A stretch of 64,000 nucleotides of DNA from Anisus vortex (GCA_949126835.1 OX421498.1:32266081-32330080), one strand, 5' to 3'. Shown: positions 45,735-58,025, numbered from the stretch's first letter. Notes: generated by a model from the sequence alone, not told the origin. Numbers and translations: made by a program.

Positions 45735-45845
45735 TAAAAATATAATGCAATTATCTGATATAAAACATATAGAAATATAATGCAATAATCTGATATAAGT
45801 ACATATAGAAATATAATGCAATAATCTGATATAAATACATATTGA
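45735..45845. repeat. ~37-bp tandem repeat, 3 copies
   Basis: Three units of AATATAATGCAATAATCTGA plus TATAANTACATATAG. Confidence 0.85.
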
Positions 45846-45914
45846 TAGTCGTAGAGATAAAAACACTTTTCTAATTTATTTGCATGGACAAAGTCATAAG
45901 AATTCCCCTTTTTT

Positions 45915-46075
45915 TTCCAAGGGGCATACGGACAGGAAACGGATTATGAACTAAACTTCATTTTAATGAAATCTTAATAAAAAAAAGCAAAATTTGACTC
46001 AAACTACGTATAAACGTAAGACAAAACAATCAACCCCAATTGAAATGGCGTTTGTAGCATAGTATGGAATATTAG
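45915..46075 (+). pseudogene. LINE family C fragment, copy 6
   Basis: Highly diverged match (CAAGGGGCATACGGACAGGA, TTTGACTCAAACTACG, CGTAAGACAAAACAATC) to the coding tail and 3' UTR. Confidence 0.45.
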
Positions 46076-46330
46076 GATAGATTGGGAAAAAAACCAGTTC
46101 TAAATATTAAGTTTTTAAATAATTTCTAAAAAATGAAAGCAGACGCCACTATAAAATACAAAAACAAAATACAAAAACAAATATTCTTGAACAAAAAGAG
46201 CTGTTCATTTTTTTCTCAAGGGGAATAACTCACTACAAACATTTGATTGCGTCAATTTTGACATTTTCAATTTTTTTTATAAAAAATAAAATTGTTGGCT
46301 GATTAGCTGAACCGAAAAAAAAATCATCAG

Positions 46331-48053
46331 TAATGTAGAGATATAAACATTGAAACAACAAACAGTAATGTACAGATACAAACACTGAAACAATCAAACA
46401 GTAATGTACAGATACAAACACTGAAACAATCAAACAGTAATGTACAGATACAAACACTGAAACAATCAAACAGTAATGTACAGATACAAACACTGAAACA
46501 ATCAAACAGTAATGTACAGATACAAACACTGAAACAACAAACAGTAATGTACAGATACAAACACTGAAACAATCAAACAGTAATGTACAGATACAAACAC
46601 TGAAACAATCAAACAGTAATGTACAGATACAAACACTGAAACAATCAAACAGTAATGTACAGATACAAACACTGAAACAATCAAACAGTAATATACAGAT
46701 ACAAACACTGAAACAACAAACAGTAATGTACAGATACAAACACTGAAACAATCAAACAGTAATGTACAGATACAAACACTGAAACAATCAAACAGTAATG
46801 TACAGATACAAACACTGAAACAATCAAACAGTAATATACAGATACAAACACTGAAACAATCAAACAGTAATGTACAGATACAAACACTGAAACAATCAAA
46901 CAGTAATATACAGATACAAACACTGAAACAATCAAACAGTAATGTACAGATACAAACACTGAAACAATCAAACAGTAATATACAGATACAAACACTGAAA
47001 CAATCAAACAGTAATGTACAGATACAAACACTGAAACAATCAAACAGTAATGTACAGATACAAACACTGAAACAATCAAACAGTAATATACAGATACAAA
47101 AACTGAAACAATCAAACAGTAATGTACAGATACAAAAACTGAAACAATCAAACAGTAATGTACAGATACAAACACTGAAACAATCAAACAGTAATATACA
47201 GATACAAACACTGAAACAATCAAACAGTAATATACAGATACAAACACTGAAACAACAAACAGTAATGTACAGATACAAACACTGAAACAATCAAACAGTA
47301 ATGTACAGATACAAACACTGAAACAATCAAACAGTAATATACAGATACAAACACTGAAACAATCAAACAGTAATATACAGATACAAACACTGAAACAATC
47401 AAACAGTAATATACAGATACAAACACTGAAACAACAAACAGTAATATACAGATACAAACACTGAAACAATCAACAGTAATATACAGATACAAACACTGAA
47501 ACAACAAACAGTAATATACAGATACAAACACTGAAACAACAAACAGTAATATACAGATACAAACACTGAAACAATCAACAGTAATATACAGATACAAACA
47601 CTGAAACAACAAACAGTAATATACAGATACAAACACTGAAACAATCAACAGTAATATACAGATACAAACACTGAAACAATCAACAGTAATATACAGATAC
47701 AAACACTGAAACAACAAACAGTAATATACAGATACAAACACTGAAACAATCAACAGTAATATACAGATACAAACACTGAAACAACAAACAGTAATATACA
47801 GATACAAACACTGAAACAATCAACAGTAATATACAGATACAAACACTGAAACAACAAACAGTAATATACAGATACAAACACTGAAACAATCAACAGTAAT
47901 ATACAGATACAAACACTGAAACAACAAACAGTAATTTACAGATACAAACACTGAAAATATCAACAGTAATATACAGATACAAACACTGAAAGTATCAACA
48001 GTAATGTACAGATACAAACACTGAAAATATCAACAGTAATGTACATATAGAAA
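46331..48053. repeat. 36/35-bp minisatellite, about 48 copies
   Basis: Unit CAAACAGTAATGTACAGATA plus CAAACACTGAAACAAT (36 bp), with 35-bp variants that lose one base at the junction (ACAACAAAC or ACAATCAAC). Left of about 47,400 the 36-bp TGTAC form dominates; right of it the two 35-bp TATAC variants alternate. Minus-strand frames up to 262 codons are artefacts of the in-frame 36-bp unit. Confidence 0.98.
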
Positions 48054-48084
48054 CACTTTCTTGTATTCTTTAAAAAAGGAAAAA

Positions 48085-48265
48085 TAATATTATAAATTCT
48101 CTTTCTTCTCGGGTGGCATTCGAGTTTATAATGGTTTGCCACAGCTTATCAGGAAATCCCGCACACTTAACTTCATTTGAAACTCTTTTTTAAATGTACA
48201 AGACACGATTTCCACCAGGACACTTTGTAGGACATAAATATATTTTCCATTAGAAGGAACGCCTG
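48085..48265 (+). pseudogene. LINE family C 3' end, copy 7
   Basis: KFSFFSGGIRVYNGLPQLIR then KSRTLNFI-stop, followed by a diverged UTR ending TTAGAAGGAACGCCTGGAA. Confidence 0.68.
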
Positions 48266-48458
48266 GAACTGAAGAATCAATCATTTAGTTTTGTACTTCT
48301 CTGAAAACTATTTTATTATTATTATTTTTTGATAACTGGAAAACGTCTTAAATTTTCCCAACTTAATTTTTTCTTTTTTGTTTTTAAAATATTAATCTAT
48401 CAACCGTTGCGTTTACATCTTGCTGTGTTTTTCTTAAGTGTAAGGTTCCACTTAGCGA
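48266..48458. other. Nothing recognised
   Basis: AT-rich spacer. Confidence 0.45.
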
Positions 48459-48552
48459 GCACACCACGTCTTATCGACGGGGGAAAAATACGTGGTTTCC
48501 ATGTGTTTTCGTGATTTCCACGTTTTTTCCCCGTTAATACGACGTGGTGTGC
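48459..48552. repeat. Imperfect palindrome / foldback, 94 bp
   Basis: The left arm begins GCACACCACGTCTTATCGAC and continues GGGGGAAAAATACGTGG. The reverse complement of the right arm begins GCACACCACGTCGTATTAAC and continues GGGGAAAAAACGTGG. Arms of about 36 bp surround a loop of about 22 bp. It may be a foldback MITE or the end of one; no target duplication is sure. Confidence 0.8.
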
Positions 48553-48783
48553 CCACTGGGTTGTTATTATCATAAATCAACTTGAACTGGGCTTTTCTTG
48601 TGTTGTTGTTGTTTTGCCTAAAAGGTACTGAAGAAAGTGTGTCAATGTGAATTAATGTGTTAAAAAACAACAACAACTGTGTCTTAGAGTTAGAAATCAA
48701 AATAAAAAAAACTGTAACAATCCAGCAAGCTGTTCAGATAAATTTACCTTAAGTTTTTATTGGTGGGTTTTTGTTTCGTAACG
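48553..48783. other. Nothing recognised
   Basis: Spacer with a TTG repeat near 48,605. Confidence 0.45.
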
Positions 48784-48795
48784 AAACGCATGTGT

Positions 48796-49044
48796 AAAAA
48801 GTAAATTATCCTTCGAACCAAGTTGATCATAGCGCCGGTGAAGCAGCGTTCAACTGTTTCAGTGGCCAGCACAATGCCCAGCCGCCTTTACTTTACCCCA
48901 ACTAGTGTCAGGTACCCATCAGAGCTGGGTGGACTCTGGGGACACCGCCCACCCAGTCCCGGAAACAAATCCTAGCCTCCACCAGGATTTGAACCCAGAA
49001 CGCCAATGGAACGCGCAGCCGGTCGTCAACCGTGCCACATAAGC
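48796..49044 (-). mobile_element. SINE-1 copy d
   Basis: Minus-strand copy with B box GGTTCAAATCC, body GGTAAAGTAAAGGCGGCTGG and tail (GCTGCTTCACCGGCGCTATG). A perfect 12-bp duplication, AAACGCATGTGT, flanks it at 48,784-48,795 and 49,045-49,056. Confidence 0.93.
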
Positions 49045-49056
49045 AAACGCATGTGT

Positions 49057-49382
49057 GGAAAATCAAAAGGATAACGAATCTATCCATACATAAAAACAAA
49101 AACAAAAAACATAACACCAAAAACTAAATACCTTTTCTCAAAATTGCCGATATATGTTGAGTCCCCTTCAGTTTCATATAAACAAAACACAACTTTATCT
49201 CAGTTTTAACATGTTCATAATATATCCACTGAAGTAAAAAGACGAACGAAAATCGAATCCAAATTTCCTGTTAAATTATGATTTCATTTTATATAGGTCA
49301 GACTCTGTTTTGGCGTGATTCTGCTACTCGTCATACGGCTCGGTCAACTGGAATATAAGTCATTTCCTGAACTGTCCTGCCG
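49057..49382. other. Nothing recognised
   Basis: No coding similarity. Confidence 0.5.
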
Positions 49383-49590
49383 AGCGTGTAAATTGTCTTT
49401 CTACTTGAGTGTCACTCTGGCACGGAATGGGTTGCCTGAAATAGTCGATAAAAAAATTACTTTATTTCATGTAAGCTTATAATCCTTATTAAAACATAAG
49501 ACTAGATCTTAAACCACAGACGTAAAATTTAGGACGTAAAATAAGTGTCAATTTTTTTAGTCTTAGAAGGAGCGTCTTTAATATAGACAA
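49383..49590 (+). pseudogene. LINE family C 3' end, copy 8
   Basis: VNCLSTxxx-like start, clearest as KLSFYLSVTLARNGLPEIVD, then a degenerate stretch and the 3' UTR (GACGTAAAATAAGTG, TTAGAAGGAGCGTCTTTAA). Confidence 0.62.
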
Positions 49591-50104
49591 GACTGCCCAG
49601 AACGAGATCATAATTAAAATAATACCTGATAAGATTACTGGCTATAAATAGTTTTTTCCTATTGATTAACCATTTTATTCACTCTCATATTATATTATTT
49701 GTGTATACTAGTTTTTAACGAATGACTACAGTTTGTTTTAATTTTTTGTTTTGTTTTAATATCTATATTGTTCTATCTTATTGAGTGTTATTTATTCCTA
49801 CTATAAGCTTGTTCGTAAAAGTGTAATTAACGATAACTTAAATTGTATTAGAACCAACGACGATCATGACTCTAGAAATTTCATGAACTTAGATCTGGAC
49901 AAACTTAAAGCGCTGATTATATTTAGACCTAGATACATAGAAACAATGTTCATTTAAGACTGATGTTGTTACTTCCGTCTGTCATATTGTACAAATGACT
50001 TTGACCTGACGCTGTTGAAATTGGTTTGTGTGGTGTAGAAATATCAGCCCTTTGGGATAAGGGAAAACATAATGTAATGGATGTGACACTGGACGCTGAT
50101 ATCA
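49591..50104. other. Nothing recognised
   Basis: AT-rich; no element ends. Confidence 0.5.
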
Positions 50105-50524
50105 GCAACTGAAAATAAGTTGCAGTCGTTCGAAAATAAATGCATGAGAAAAATACTTCGAATCTCCTACGTAGAACACAGGACTAATGCGCATGTGTGG
50201 GACAGAATATGCTCAATTGCAGGCCCTCAAGAAAACATTATGGCTACAATTATCAAACGGCGCAAACTGACAAGGTTTGGTCATGTGTTGCGGTACAATA
50301 GCCTGACAAAAACAATGCTCCAGGGCACGGTGGAAGGTGGGCGTAGAAGAGGCCATCAGCGGAGATGCTGGTTTGACAATATAAAGTATTTGACAGAGCT
50401 GCAGTTGACTCAACTATTGACAACCGTGCAAGATAGGCAAAAGTGGAGAAAGTTGACTGCTGAAGTGACCATTCGCTCATACCAAACGACCACAACGGTC
50501 ATGGGATTGATGATGATGATGATG
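50105..50524 (+). pseudogene. LINE ORF2 C-terminus, family I
   Basis: The plus-strand frame contains QSFENKCMRKILRISYVEHR, IIKRRKLTRFGHVLRY and GGRRRGHQRRCWFDNIKYLT, the conserved C-terminal region of a LINE polyprotein (K-R-R-K-L-x-x-F-G-H-V-x-R and G-R-R-R-G-x-x-x-x-x-W-x-D-N-I). The element ends in a TGATGA microsatellite at about 50,507-50,524, typical of this lineage's 3' end. About 130 residues are open without a stop, so this copy is fairly young, but the catalytic domains are missing. Confidence 0.82.
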
Positions 50525-50627
50525 AATGTAATATACATAATGTGTACCTCTATATAAAATACCTTTTGTGTTGTGTCAACGGCTAAAATAAACCATAAAA
50601 AAAAGTATAAGCTACAGTATGCTAGCT

Positions 50628-50825
50628 CATGGTTCGGTAACCTTTTGATAATATCGTGCCAAAGTAGGATTAAAAATATATTCAGCAAGAGCCAATAGCT
50701 TATAAAATATCATGTTCCATTACTCAGCTTATTGCTGAATGATAATTGAATTGCCGTATAGGTGGTCTTTTGCTTGCCATTTAAAAGTCGAGACTGGCAC
50801 GCGTACCTTAGGTTGCCGACCCCTG
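50628..50825. mobile_element. hAT family B MITE (198 bp)
   Basis: CATGGTTCGGTAACCTTTTG at the left and TTAGGTTGCCGACCCCTG at the right, with ACTGGCACGCGTACC. Internally deleted. Flanks share only GCTAG, so the duplication is eroded. Confidence 0.82.
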
Positions 50826-51209
50826 CAGCTAGTTGACACAGATACAGTCCAGTGAACAACTAGGGCTGTCACATTACAGCTCAAGGCATATTTGCACGTG
50901 TTTTTTGCGTTGTTTTTCTTTTTTTTTTCGTGTAAATGTTGAGTAAATATAATTGTCCATGAGTAGTTAGAAAAGTAATTGAGTAGAGACCAAACAATAA
51001 GAACAAAAAATATGGTCAGCGTGACCCTGGTTGTAAATAACAACAAAAAGTATGAAGATATCGTGCGTATATCCGTGGTTTCGTTACCTGCATCCCGTAT
51101 GTCGAGCAAACAATCAAAAGGACTATCAGCCTCAGGTCATACTATCCACCGAGAGAGATTCACACAAATAATATATGTAACACTTGTTTACATTTCACCC
51201 ACGCAGCCA
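50826..51209. other. Nothing recognised
   Basis: No domain or repeat. Confidence 0.45.
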
Positions 51210-51461
51210 ACACAAGACATTACTGTCAGCCAGTTACTGGACACTATATAAACACAAGACATTACTGTCAGCCAGTTACTGGACACTATATAAACACAAG
51301 ACATTACTGTCAGCCAGTTACTGGACACTATATAAACACAAGACATTACTGTCAGCCAGTTACTGGACACTATATAAACACAAGACATTACTGTCAGCCA
51401 GTTACTGGACACTATATAAACACAAGACATTACTGTCAGCCAGTTACTGGACACTATATAA
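51210..51461. repeat. 42-bp minisatellite, 6 identical copies
   Basis: Six copies of ACACAAGACATTACTGTCAG plus CCAGTTACTGGACACTATATAA start at 51,210, 51,252, 51,294, 51,336, 51,378 and 51,420, with no differences that I see. Very recent expansion. Confidence 0.97.
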
Positions 51462-51529
51462 ATGAACAGGAAACTAAAAGCCCTATCTCCGTTTTGTCAA
51501 GACTTCAGTCAGCCATAAAAACATTAGTT

Positions 51530-51720
51530 GATTCCTACTGATACTTTTTCTCGTATGATAAATAGTATGATATAGTGTTCGCGCATGTCTATTTTTACAA
51601 GTATCTTTCTGTGCTTGAGTAAAAATAGTTTTTTTTATATTGTTTAAAATGTACTGAAAGACGGAACATCTGTAATCAAGACAAATTTCCATTTGTATGG
51701 ATCAATATCTTATCTTATAC
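51530..51720 (+). mobile_element. Dispersed repeat F, copy 3
   Basis: TCTCGTATGATAAATAGTAT to GTACTGAAAGACGGAACATC and TGGATCAATATCTTATCTTA, about 190 bp matching 20,080-20,275. Pentamer TCTTA tail. Confidence 0.7.
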
Positions 51721-52560
51721 TCAGAAGGTTACTCTCCTTGCGAATCAATACTCCTTCCTTGAACTCTTCCAAGCTTTAAAAAAGTAGGCCTATATAAAAA
51801 CTATACTTTATTTGATCCAATTGCTTTTGTATTTATGTATTTTTTTGTATTCAGCGGTGTTTGAATTATCATATTTAACTTCATCCAAACATGAAACATT
51901 TAGCAATAGAATTTTAAAAAAAAAAGGAAATATTACTTTTTTTTGTGTTCTGAATAATGTGTTTGGTATACGACGTATTTCATATACGTCCAAGGGTCTA
52001 GAAAAAAAACAAGGGTCCGCTGTGTTTTGTGCTTGTAGGCCCGACAGTTTACTCACAATAGGTCCGCGTGGGTTCACAAATTATCTTTCTGCAGACCCCC
52101 AAACGTTTTCGATCTGTAGTCGATCAAAGACCTGCAAGTTCGCGTGGGTCAGATAACTATGACACTGTCGAGAACGAAGGTTATCACACAATAGCCTCAT
52201 TATGCAACGATTTGTTTTTTTAACCCACTCCGACCTTCATGTCATTATCATAGTCTTTACGTGTCCCTGAATCCCTGGTTATCAATATCTGACCGGCATC
52301 TGGTTAACATCTGACGTCTGACAGCCCTGCTTAGGTAGGCGTCTGGGTGACTCTTCTCCCGTGTGACTGTACGTGTCTCACGCCAGATGCCGCCCCTGTG
52401 TGACATCACTGTACTGCCTTGGCCTGGATTGCGTATCAGGACCTGACAAATTTATCAATGAGTTTCGATAAGATCAAGAATGATATTAGTTGACGATGCC
52501 TTTAATAAAGAGAAGAAAAAAAACCAGATCATTCGAACAGTTTAAACTAGATGAGTACAT
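51721..52560. other. No gene recognised
   Basis: Mixed composition. The frame 51,812-52,156 (114 codons) has no recognised domain. Confidence 0.5.
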
Positions 52561-52855
52561 AACGTCAACTTGATCGGTGAACAACGTCAACTAGATGGGT
52601 GAACAGTGTCAACGAGATGTGTGAACAACGCCAACCTGATGGGTGAACAGTGTCAACTAAATGGGTGAACAACGCCAACCTGATGGGTGAACAATGCCAA
52701 ATAGATGTGTGAACAACGCCAATCTGATGGGTGAACAGTGTCAACTAAATGGGTGAACAACGCCAACCTGATGGGTGAACAATGTCAACTAGATTAGTGA
52801 ACAACGTCAACTAAATGAGTGAACAACGTCAACTAGATGTGTGAACAACGTCAAC
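52561..52855. repeat. 22-bp minisatellite, about 13 copies
   Basis: Unit AACGTCAACTAGATGGGTGA plus AC, with AGTGTC and AACGCC variants in alternation. Confidence 0.95.
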
Positions 52856-52926
52856 ATTAACCTTTATCTATACTTTCAAAAAATTCATAGGTAAAACTTG
52901 ATTGTACCAATGTGAAACTATTTTTA

Positions 52927-53412
52927 CTCCCTTTCTTTTAACTCGTATTGTCTGTCTGTCTTCTTGGTTGGTGGCTTGGTTGTTTGCTTGCTTGTTAGCA
53001 AAACTTTGAATCGATTTTTTCGACCACTTCTCATCGTCCAATGCAGCTGAAACTTGGGCAGCAGACTTGTCGCGACTAACAATATTTTCAGCATCATAGC
53101 CTCTGGAATAGTCACTAATTCATTCGACCAATTTGCGAATCGAAGAAAAACCTGACTACCTCTACCGGAAGAGACGGAAGTAAATAAACTTTTCGGATAT
53201 GTTCGTTTTTACGAAATAAATAGAATGAAAACGACACAATGTAGCTAAAACAAAGCGAGTTATCTTTTCATGTTTTTTGCGGGCCAATGCCAGAAAAAAA
53301 AAGGATGCGCAAAGTTTTAGTGTGGAAATTCATAAGGTATGATATCACTTATATTTATTTTAATCTATCAAAATATACATTAAATATAAACCTAGTTTAC
53401 AAAGAAAGGGTG
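52927..53412. mobile_element. TIR repeat, family T, copy 3
   Basis: TA plus CTCCCTTTCTTTTAACTCG at the left; GTTTACAAAGAAAGGGTG at the right (terminal GGGAG mutated). The interior matches 10,521-11,003 closely. A family U element follows about 100 bp later. Confidence 0.7.
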
Positions 53413-53518
53413 TGTTAAAAAAATGTTTTTATGGGTTAGTTTTTAAAAAATATAAAATCGAGAAGCAATTTTTAAAAAAGGATGCGCACCTTTTTTAAAA
53501 AAAAAAAAAATCTAATAA

Positions 53519-53806
53519 ACCAAAGACTATAATAATATGGCCCGGTTGCTCTATTTTTAGAGCTTGTATGTTTCTGTTTTTCCGTGCGCAAACAATAGGG
53601 CTGTCTTGAATGACTTCTATGCTACTACGTTTGCATTACAGGGATTCGCTGTATACAACTTTCTATTTTAATATTAATTTTCCAATTTAATTAAAACGGA
53701 AGTGTACAGTACAAAAGGGAATCTGGAATTCCGAAAAGAAGTCATCCGAGTCATCAAATAGCAGAAATATTAAAGCAAGCGGTCCGTCTTATTTTAGTCT
53801 TTTGGT
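53519..53806. mobile_element. TIR repeat, family U, copy B
   Basis: The left end ACCAAAGACTATAATAATAT and right end (reverse complement) ACCAAAAGACTAAAATAAGA are flanked by TAA on both sides (53,516-53,518 and 53,807-53,809). The 288-bp non-coding body matches copy A. A 3-bp duplication would suit a Harbinger-type MITE. Confidence 0.8.
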
Positions 53807-53809
53807 TAA

Positions 53810-54249
53810 AGTACTCACATTATGCGTCACAGTTGCCTCGGTTGAACTAGATACTGTTTCATACTGTTTTTCGTTATTTAAAAAAAATGTAGGCCTACTT
53901 GAGACATTGATAGCGATTTTGTGTGTGTGTGAATAATTAATTATTGATTTGTTTAATCTCAGAATTAATCTAGTTTTAAATTTTGTGTAGAAAAAAAACA
54001 TTAAAAGAATAGAAAAAGAAACACGCCTGATGAAAGAACATTTAGTGAAGTGGCTGACACATGAATATTCTTGTGTTTGATCATGCTTATCCAATCATTA
54101 AGCTCGTTTCAAAATTTAAATAAAATACACCAATGGTAAGCATTTGTTTTTACAGTTGACAATTTTTCCCAGTTTACAAAGGTTAATTTTTAAGAAAGAA
54201 AAGAAAATGGCGCAGTTTTCGTTTCTTATGTTTAGTTCATATAAATTGT
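53810..54249. other. Nothing recognised
   Basis: AT-rich spacer. Confidence 0.5.
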
Positions 54250-54365
54250 ACAGACGTTCCTTCTAGGCCCGAAACTTTTGCAGGGCGGCAGGGATCGGTC
54301 GGCGGCAGATATAGAACCCTCGAAGTGTTGGTTGACAGTCCGGTGAACTAACCTGGATTTTCTAG
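54250..54365 (-). mobile_element. SINE-2 copy c
   Basis: On the minus strand: A box TTAGTTCACCGGA, B box GAGGGTTCTATATC, body CGACCGATCCCTGCCGCC and tail GGGCCTAGAAGGAACGTCTG. It has a shorter tail than the other two copies. Confidence 0.78.
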
Positions 54366-54711
54366 AAAAACCGCAAGTGTCCTGATCTAACCTGAATATA
54401 TTGGGACCTTCCGTTTATCTTAGAAGATTAAAGGGACCTGAAGCTAGGAAATGGATCTCACCTGAAACGATTGATTGACCTGGCGGACTGCTGAGTGACT
54501 GGAAGCTAATGAACTTGTTAATGTAACCGTTCCAGCCTTGACCCAGAGGTGCCGCCTACTTAGTATTGACCTGTTGGCATTGTACTTGGAGCGGTTCCGT
54601 CGTCTTATTTAGCAAAAGGGGCTTCTGAAACAGTGTATTTTTTATTGTTTTGATGTGCGTCGGTACTAAGTATTTTCTGTTTTGAGCTAATGCCGTTGTC
54701 TAACTGTCCCT
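54366..54711. other. Nothing recognised
   Basis: No frames or repeats. Confidence 0.45.
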
Positions 54712-55190
54712 AGTCTAAATGGCAATGGCTAAGTGTCCGATGGCTAAAAGGAAATGGCTAAATGTCCATTTACTGGAAGGAAATGGTTAGCTTGGTTAAC
54801 TTTCCGTTGGCTAAAAGGAAATGGTTAACTTTCCGTTGGCTAAAAGAAAATGGTAAACTTTACGTTGGCTAAAAGGAAATGGTTAACTTTCCGTTGCCTA
54901 AAAGGAAATGGTTATCTTTCCGTTGGCTAAAAGGGAAAGGGTTAACTTTCCGTTGGCTAAAAAGAAATGGTTAAATTTCCGTTGCCTAAAAGGAAATGAT
55001 TAACTTTCCGTTGGCTAAAAGGAAATTATTAACTTTCCGTTGACTAAAAGAAAATGGTTAACTTTCCGTTGGCTAAAAGGAAATGGCTAACTTTCCGTTG
55101 GCTAAAAGGAAATGGTTAACTTTCCGTTGGCTAAAAGGAAATGATTAACTTTTCTTTGGCTAAAAGGAAATGACTAACTTTCCGTGGGCT
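54712..55190. repeat. 29-bp minisatellite, about 13 good copies
   Basis: Unit CTAAAAGGAAATGGTTAACT plus TTCCGTTGG, 29 bp, regular from 54,811; diverged copies before that. Confidence 0.95.
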
Positions 55191-56859
55191 AGGTTTCAAT
55201 TCTAAACACGCACCTGTATATTTTGATTTTCTTGTTATCTACTGACTGTCTACTTGTTTTGAATCTGTACGCTATATCACTGTCCATTTCATTTTTAATA
55301 TTCTCCTCCTAATCTAAACAATAGACTAATGACAAAGTATCTTTAATCGAAGCCGACGAGTGTCTGTATTACTTATATGTGTGTGTTCTTTACATGTGTG
55401 TGTTCGCGCTTGTTAGAAGAAGAGCGTCTTGTCGTGTGTGTGTGGTCGCGTGTGTTTTCATGTGTTAGTGTGTTAGTGTGCATCCACTTACGCGCCCGCG
55501 TGCAAATCACGCGCAACCAAATTGAATCTACTCTGTAATTCAAGACATCGTGAAGGTATCGAATGCTCGATGTCTCAACAGAAACGTTGCCCCACATGTC
55601 TCGTATCTCCACGGAATTGAAACGTTGGCCACTTGCCCAACACGTCTCGTATCTCCACGAAATTGACCTGCTTATCGTTCTTAGACTCGGATCTCACTAT
55701 CTATAATAAATAACGTACTCACGCTCAGAGTTTTTTAATGTATTTATCCTGAGAGCTGTCTGTTAGGCTTTATATTTAATCCCTGACACAAAATAAATAA
55801 TAAATGACTATGTCACGCAGATCCACTTAACGTTAATGAAATGTGTCCTTCCTTTTTTCTTCCTTGACGTGAGAAATGCATAAGAAATTAAAACATTTCT
55901 TCGTGGTTGTAATATTATGGGAGCGGATGGGTGGCATAGTGATATGGCGTTGGTCTATCTGACATCCAGGATGAAAATGTAAAGTCGACTTGGCAGTGAA
56001 GACCTTGTGTAAAGTGAAGACCTTTGCTCACCTGTTTATTTTTACCTGTATGTCACTGAATACATACATGAATTAGCATTTCTTAAAACACCTGACCCTA
56101 AAACATTTTAGACTCTACAGTAATTTATCACGCCCTTGGTGGTCTACCGTCAGCGAGACGGGTTCGCCAATCCGAGAAAACTCAAAATTTTAATTGAAAC
56201 TAAAACAAAACACAATGGATCCGTTGGGCGTCTCTGAAATCCAATGGCAATTAATTCCATGTATTTTTTTAGATCTTTCTAACAACAAGATTTTGTTGTT
56301 GTTGATGTTTTGCTAATTAATTACATGTCAAATTTGTCATTAGATATCAGTGAAAACGTTAAAGATCTATTTACCGGACAAATGATTTTTTAATATTTTT
56401 ATTTAAGTTTTTTTAACGGTCCTTTTTGAACAAAATAAAAACAACAAACAAACAAATAAATTAAATAAAACTGTAAAAAGGAGATAAAAATTTGCACTAA
56501 AAATCTGCCACATATCAAAAGTTTAAATAATTATTTAAAAAATTTAGGTTATATTTGTTGTTGTTGATGATGTTATGTTGCACTGTTCTATGACTGGCAC
56601 AGTTTTGATACGTGTTCCTTCTAATTATCTGCCCTTCCACGAGGCAGGATCCTTGGCCAGTTGAAGAGAATGGGATTACAAAGAAATATCCTTTTTTGGT
56701 TGATAAGATCAATACCTTGGAAATTCCCACAATTTTCTTCCAGACACTGATGACCTATTAAATGGAACCTTAAAAAAAGTTTTGTGTTTGACGCACGAAG
56801 TAGATGTTGGTTTTTATTTGTTTAATGTCAAGTTTGTCTACAAGAAAGGGGCTTTAAAT
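55191..56859. other. No gene recognised
   Basis: GT-rich stretch at 55,375-55,480. The segment 55,918-56,000 is faintly tRNA-like but not convincing. The rest is AT-rich. Confidence 0.5.
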
Positions 56860-57440
56860 ATTGCTAATCTAACTATCTATCTATCTATTCATATATCTAA
56901 CTATTTCTTCATTCATCTGTCTATCTATTTATTTGCATAACGTATATAGATAATCTGTGTATATAAAATATATATATCTATCTGTCTAATCTATTTATTT
57001 AATCTAACCTAATTAATCTATTTGTCATCTATCTATTTAATATATATAATCAATGTATCTCATCTTTTTATTTTATCTGATCTATCACTCTATCTAATCT
57101 ATTTACTCTATCTAATCTATATACCGGTAATTTATATAATCTATTAAATATATTTTATCTAGTTTATATATCTAGTCTATCTAGTCAATCTAGTCTATCT
57201 AATATAATATATAATCTGTCTTTCTATTTTTTCGATCCTATCTAATTCACCTTTCTTATCCATCTATCTAATCTATCTAGATAATCTATCTATGTATTTA
57301 ATCAATCTATGTATGCATCTCTATTAGTCTATTTATCGTTTTTCCTCACTGTCAATCTACTTGTGTATATGCCTGTCCGTCTGTCGAGCCCTCTATATAT
57401 CTGCATCTTAATCATTGTTTATCGATCTGTCTGTTGGACT
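56860..57440. repeat. Degenerate (ATCT)n-type tetranucleotide region
   Basis: ATCTATCTA, TCTAATCTA and TTTAATCTA motifs over about 580 bp, interrupted by point changes. An old microsatellite. Confidence 0.85.
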
Positions 57441-57904
57441 AGACATTTATCTACCTTTAACTGTAAAACGGATTAGTTCGAGGCTTGGACGACTGTTAGA
57501 GTAGGGGGTGGGCGGTGGAGGGGTCTTTTGACATGCTATCCTACGTCACATTGTGGAGATGATCTAGTGCCGAGTGACATCTTGTAAGCCTTACACCGAG
57601 CTGCTGATTGCGAGATCCCACGCCTTCTTGTCACCGAAGATTTTGCTTTGTAGCTCAATTTGTCAGAGTTAGATCAGTGTGACTTCACTAAATCTGGGTG
57701 TTGAGTCTACCAATATAAAAATTGATAGGGTCTTGCACATCTTATAATAAAACCTTATTGGCTATATATTATACGATACACATAAAAAAAACGTTATCCG
57801 AATTCTTTACCTGGTACCAATCTTATTTGGTACGATACGATACACATGAAAAAAAAACTTTCAGCTTTTTCGTCCAGGGCATTTAATTACACATTCAAAT
57901 GGCT
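57441..57904. other. Nothing recognised
   Basis: Spacer; no coding similarity. Confidence 0.45.
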
Positions 57905-58025
57905 ACAAAAAAAAACAAAAAAACTACAACAGCAAAAAACAACAACAACAACAAACACAAAACAACAACAAACACAAAACAAAAACAAACACAAAACAAC
58001 AAACACAAAACAACAACAAAAAACT
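57905..58025. repeat. (AAC)n/(CAAAA)n low-complexity tract
   Basis: A/C-only stretch with CAACAACAA and CACAAAACAA repeats. Confidence 0.9.

Noticed and set aside
46233..47819. Minus-strand frames up to 262 codons with a Cys/Phe/Ile-rich 12-residue repeat that looks membrane-like
   Set aside because: The 36-bp unit gives an in-frame peptide; one-base variants break it repeatedly, which selection on a protein would not allow.
51812..52156. 114-codon plus-strand frame
   Set aside because: No recognisable domain; the opposite strand is also open over the same bases.
55918..56000. tRNA-like SINE head (GGTGGCATAGTGATATGG)
   Set aside because: No B box at the right spacing and no second copy seen.
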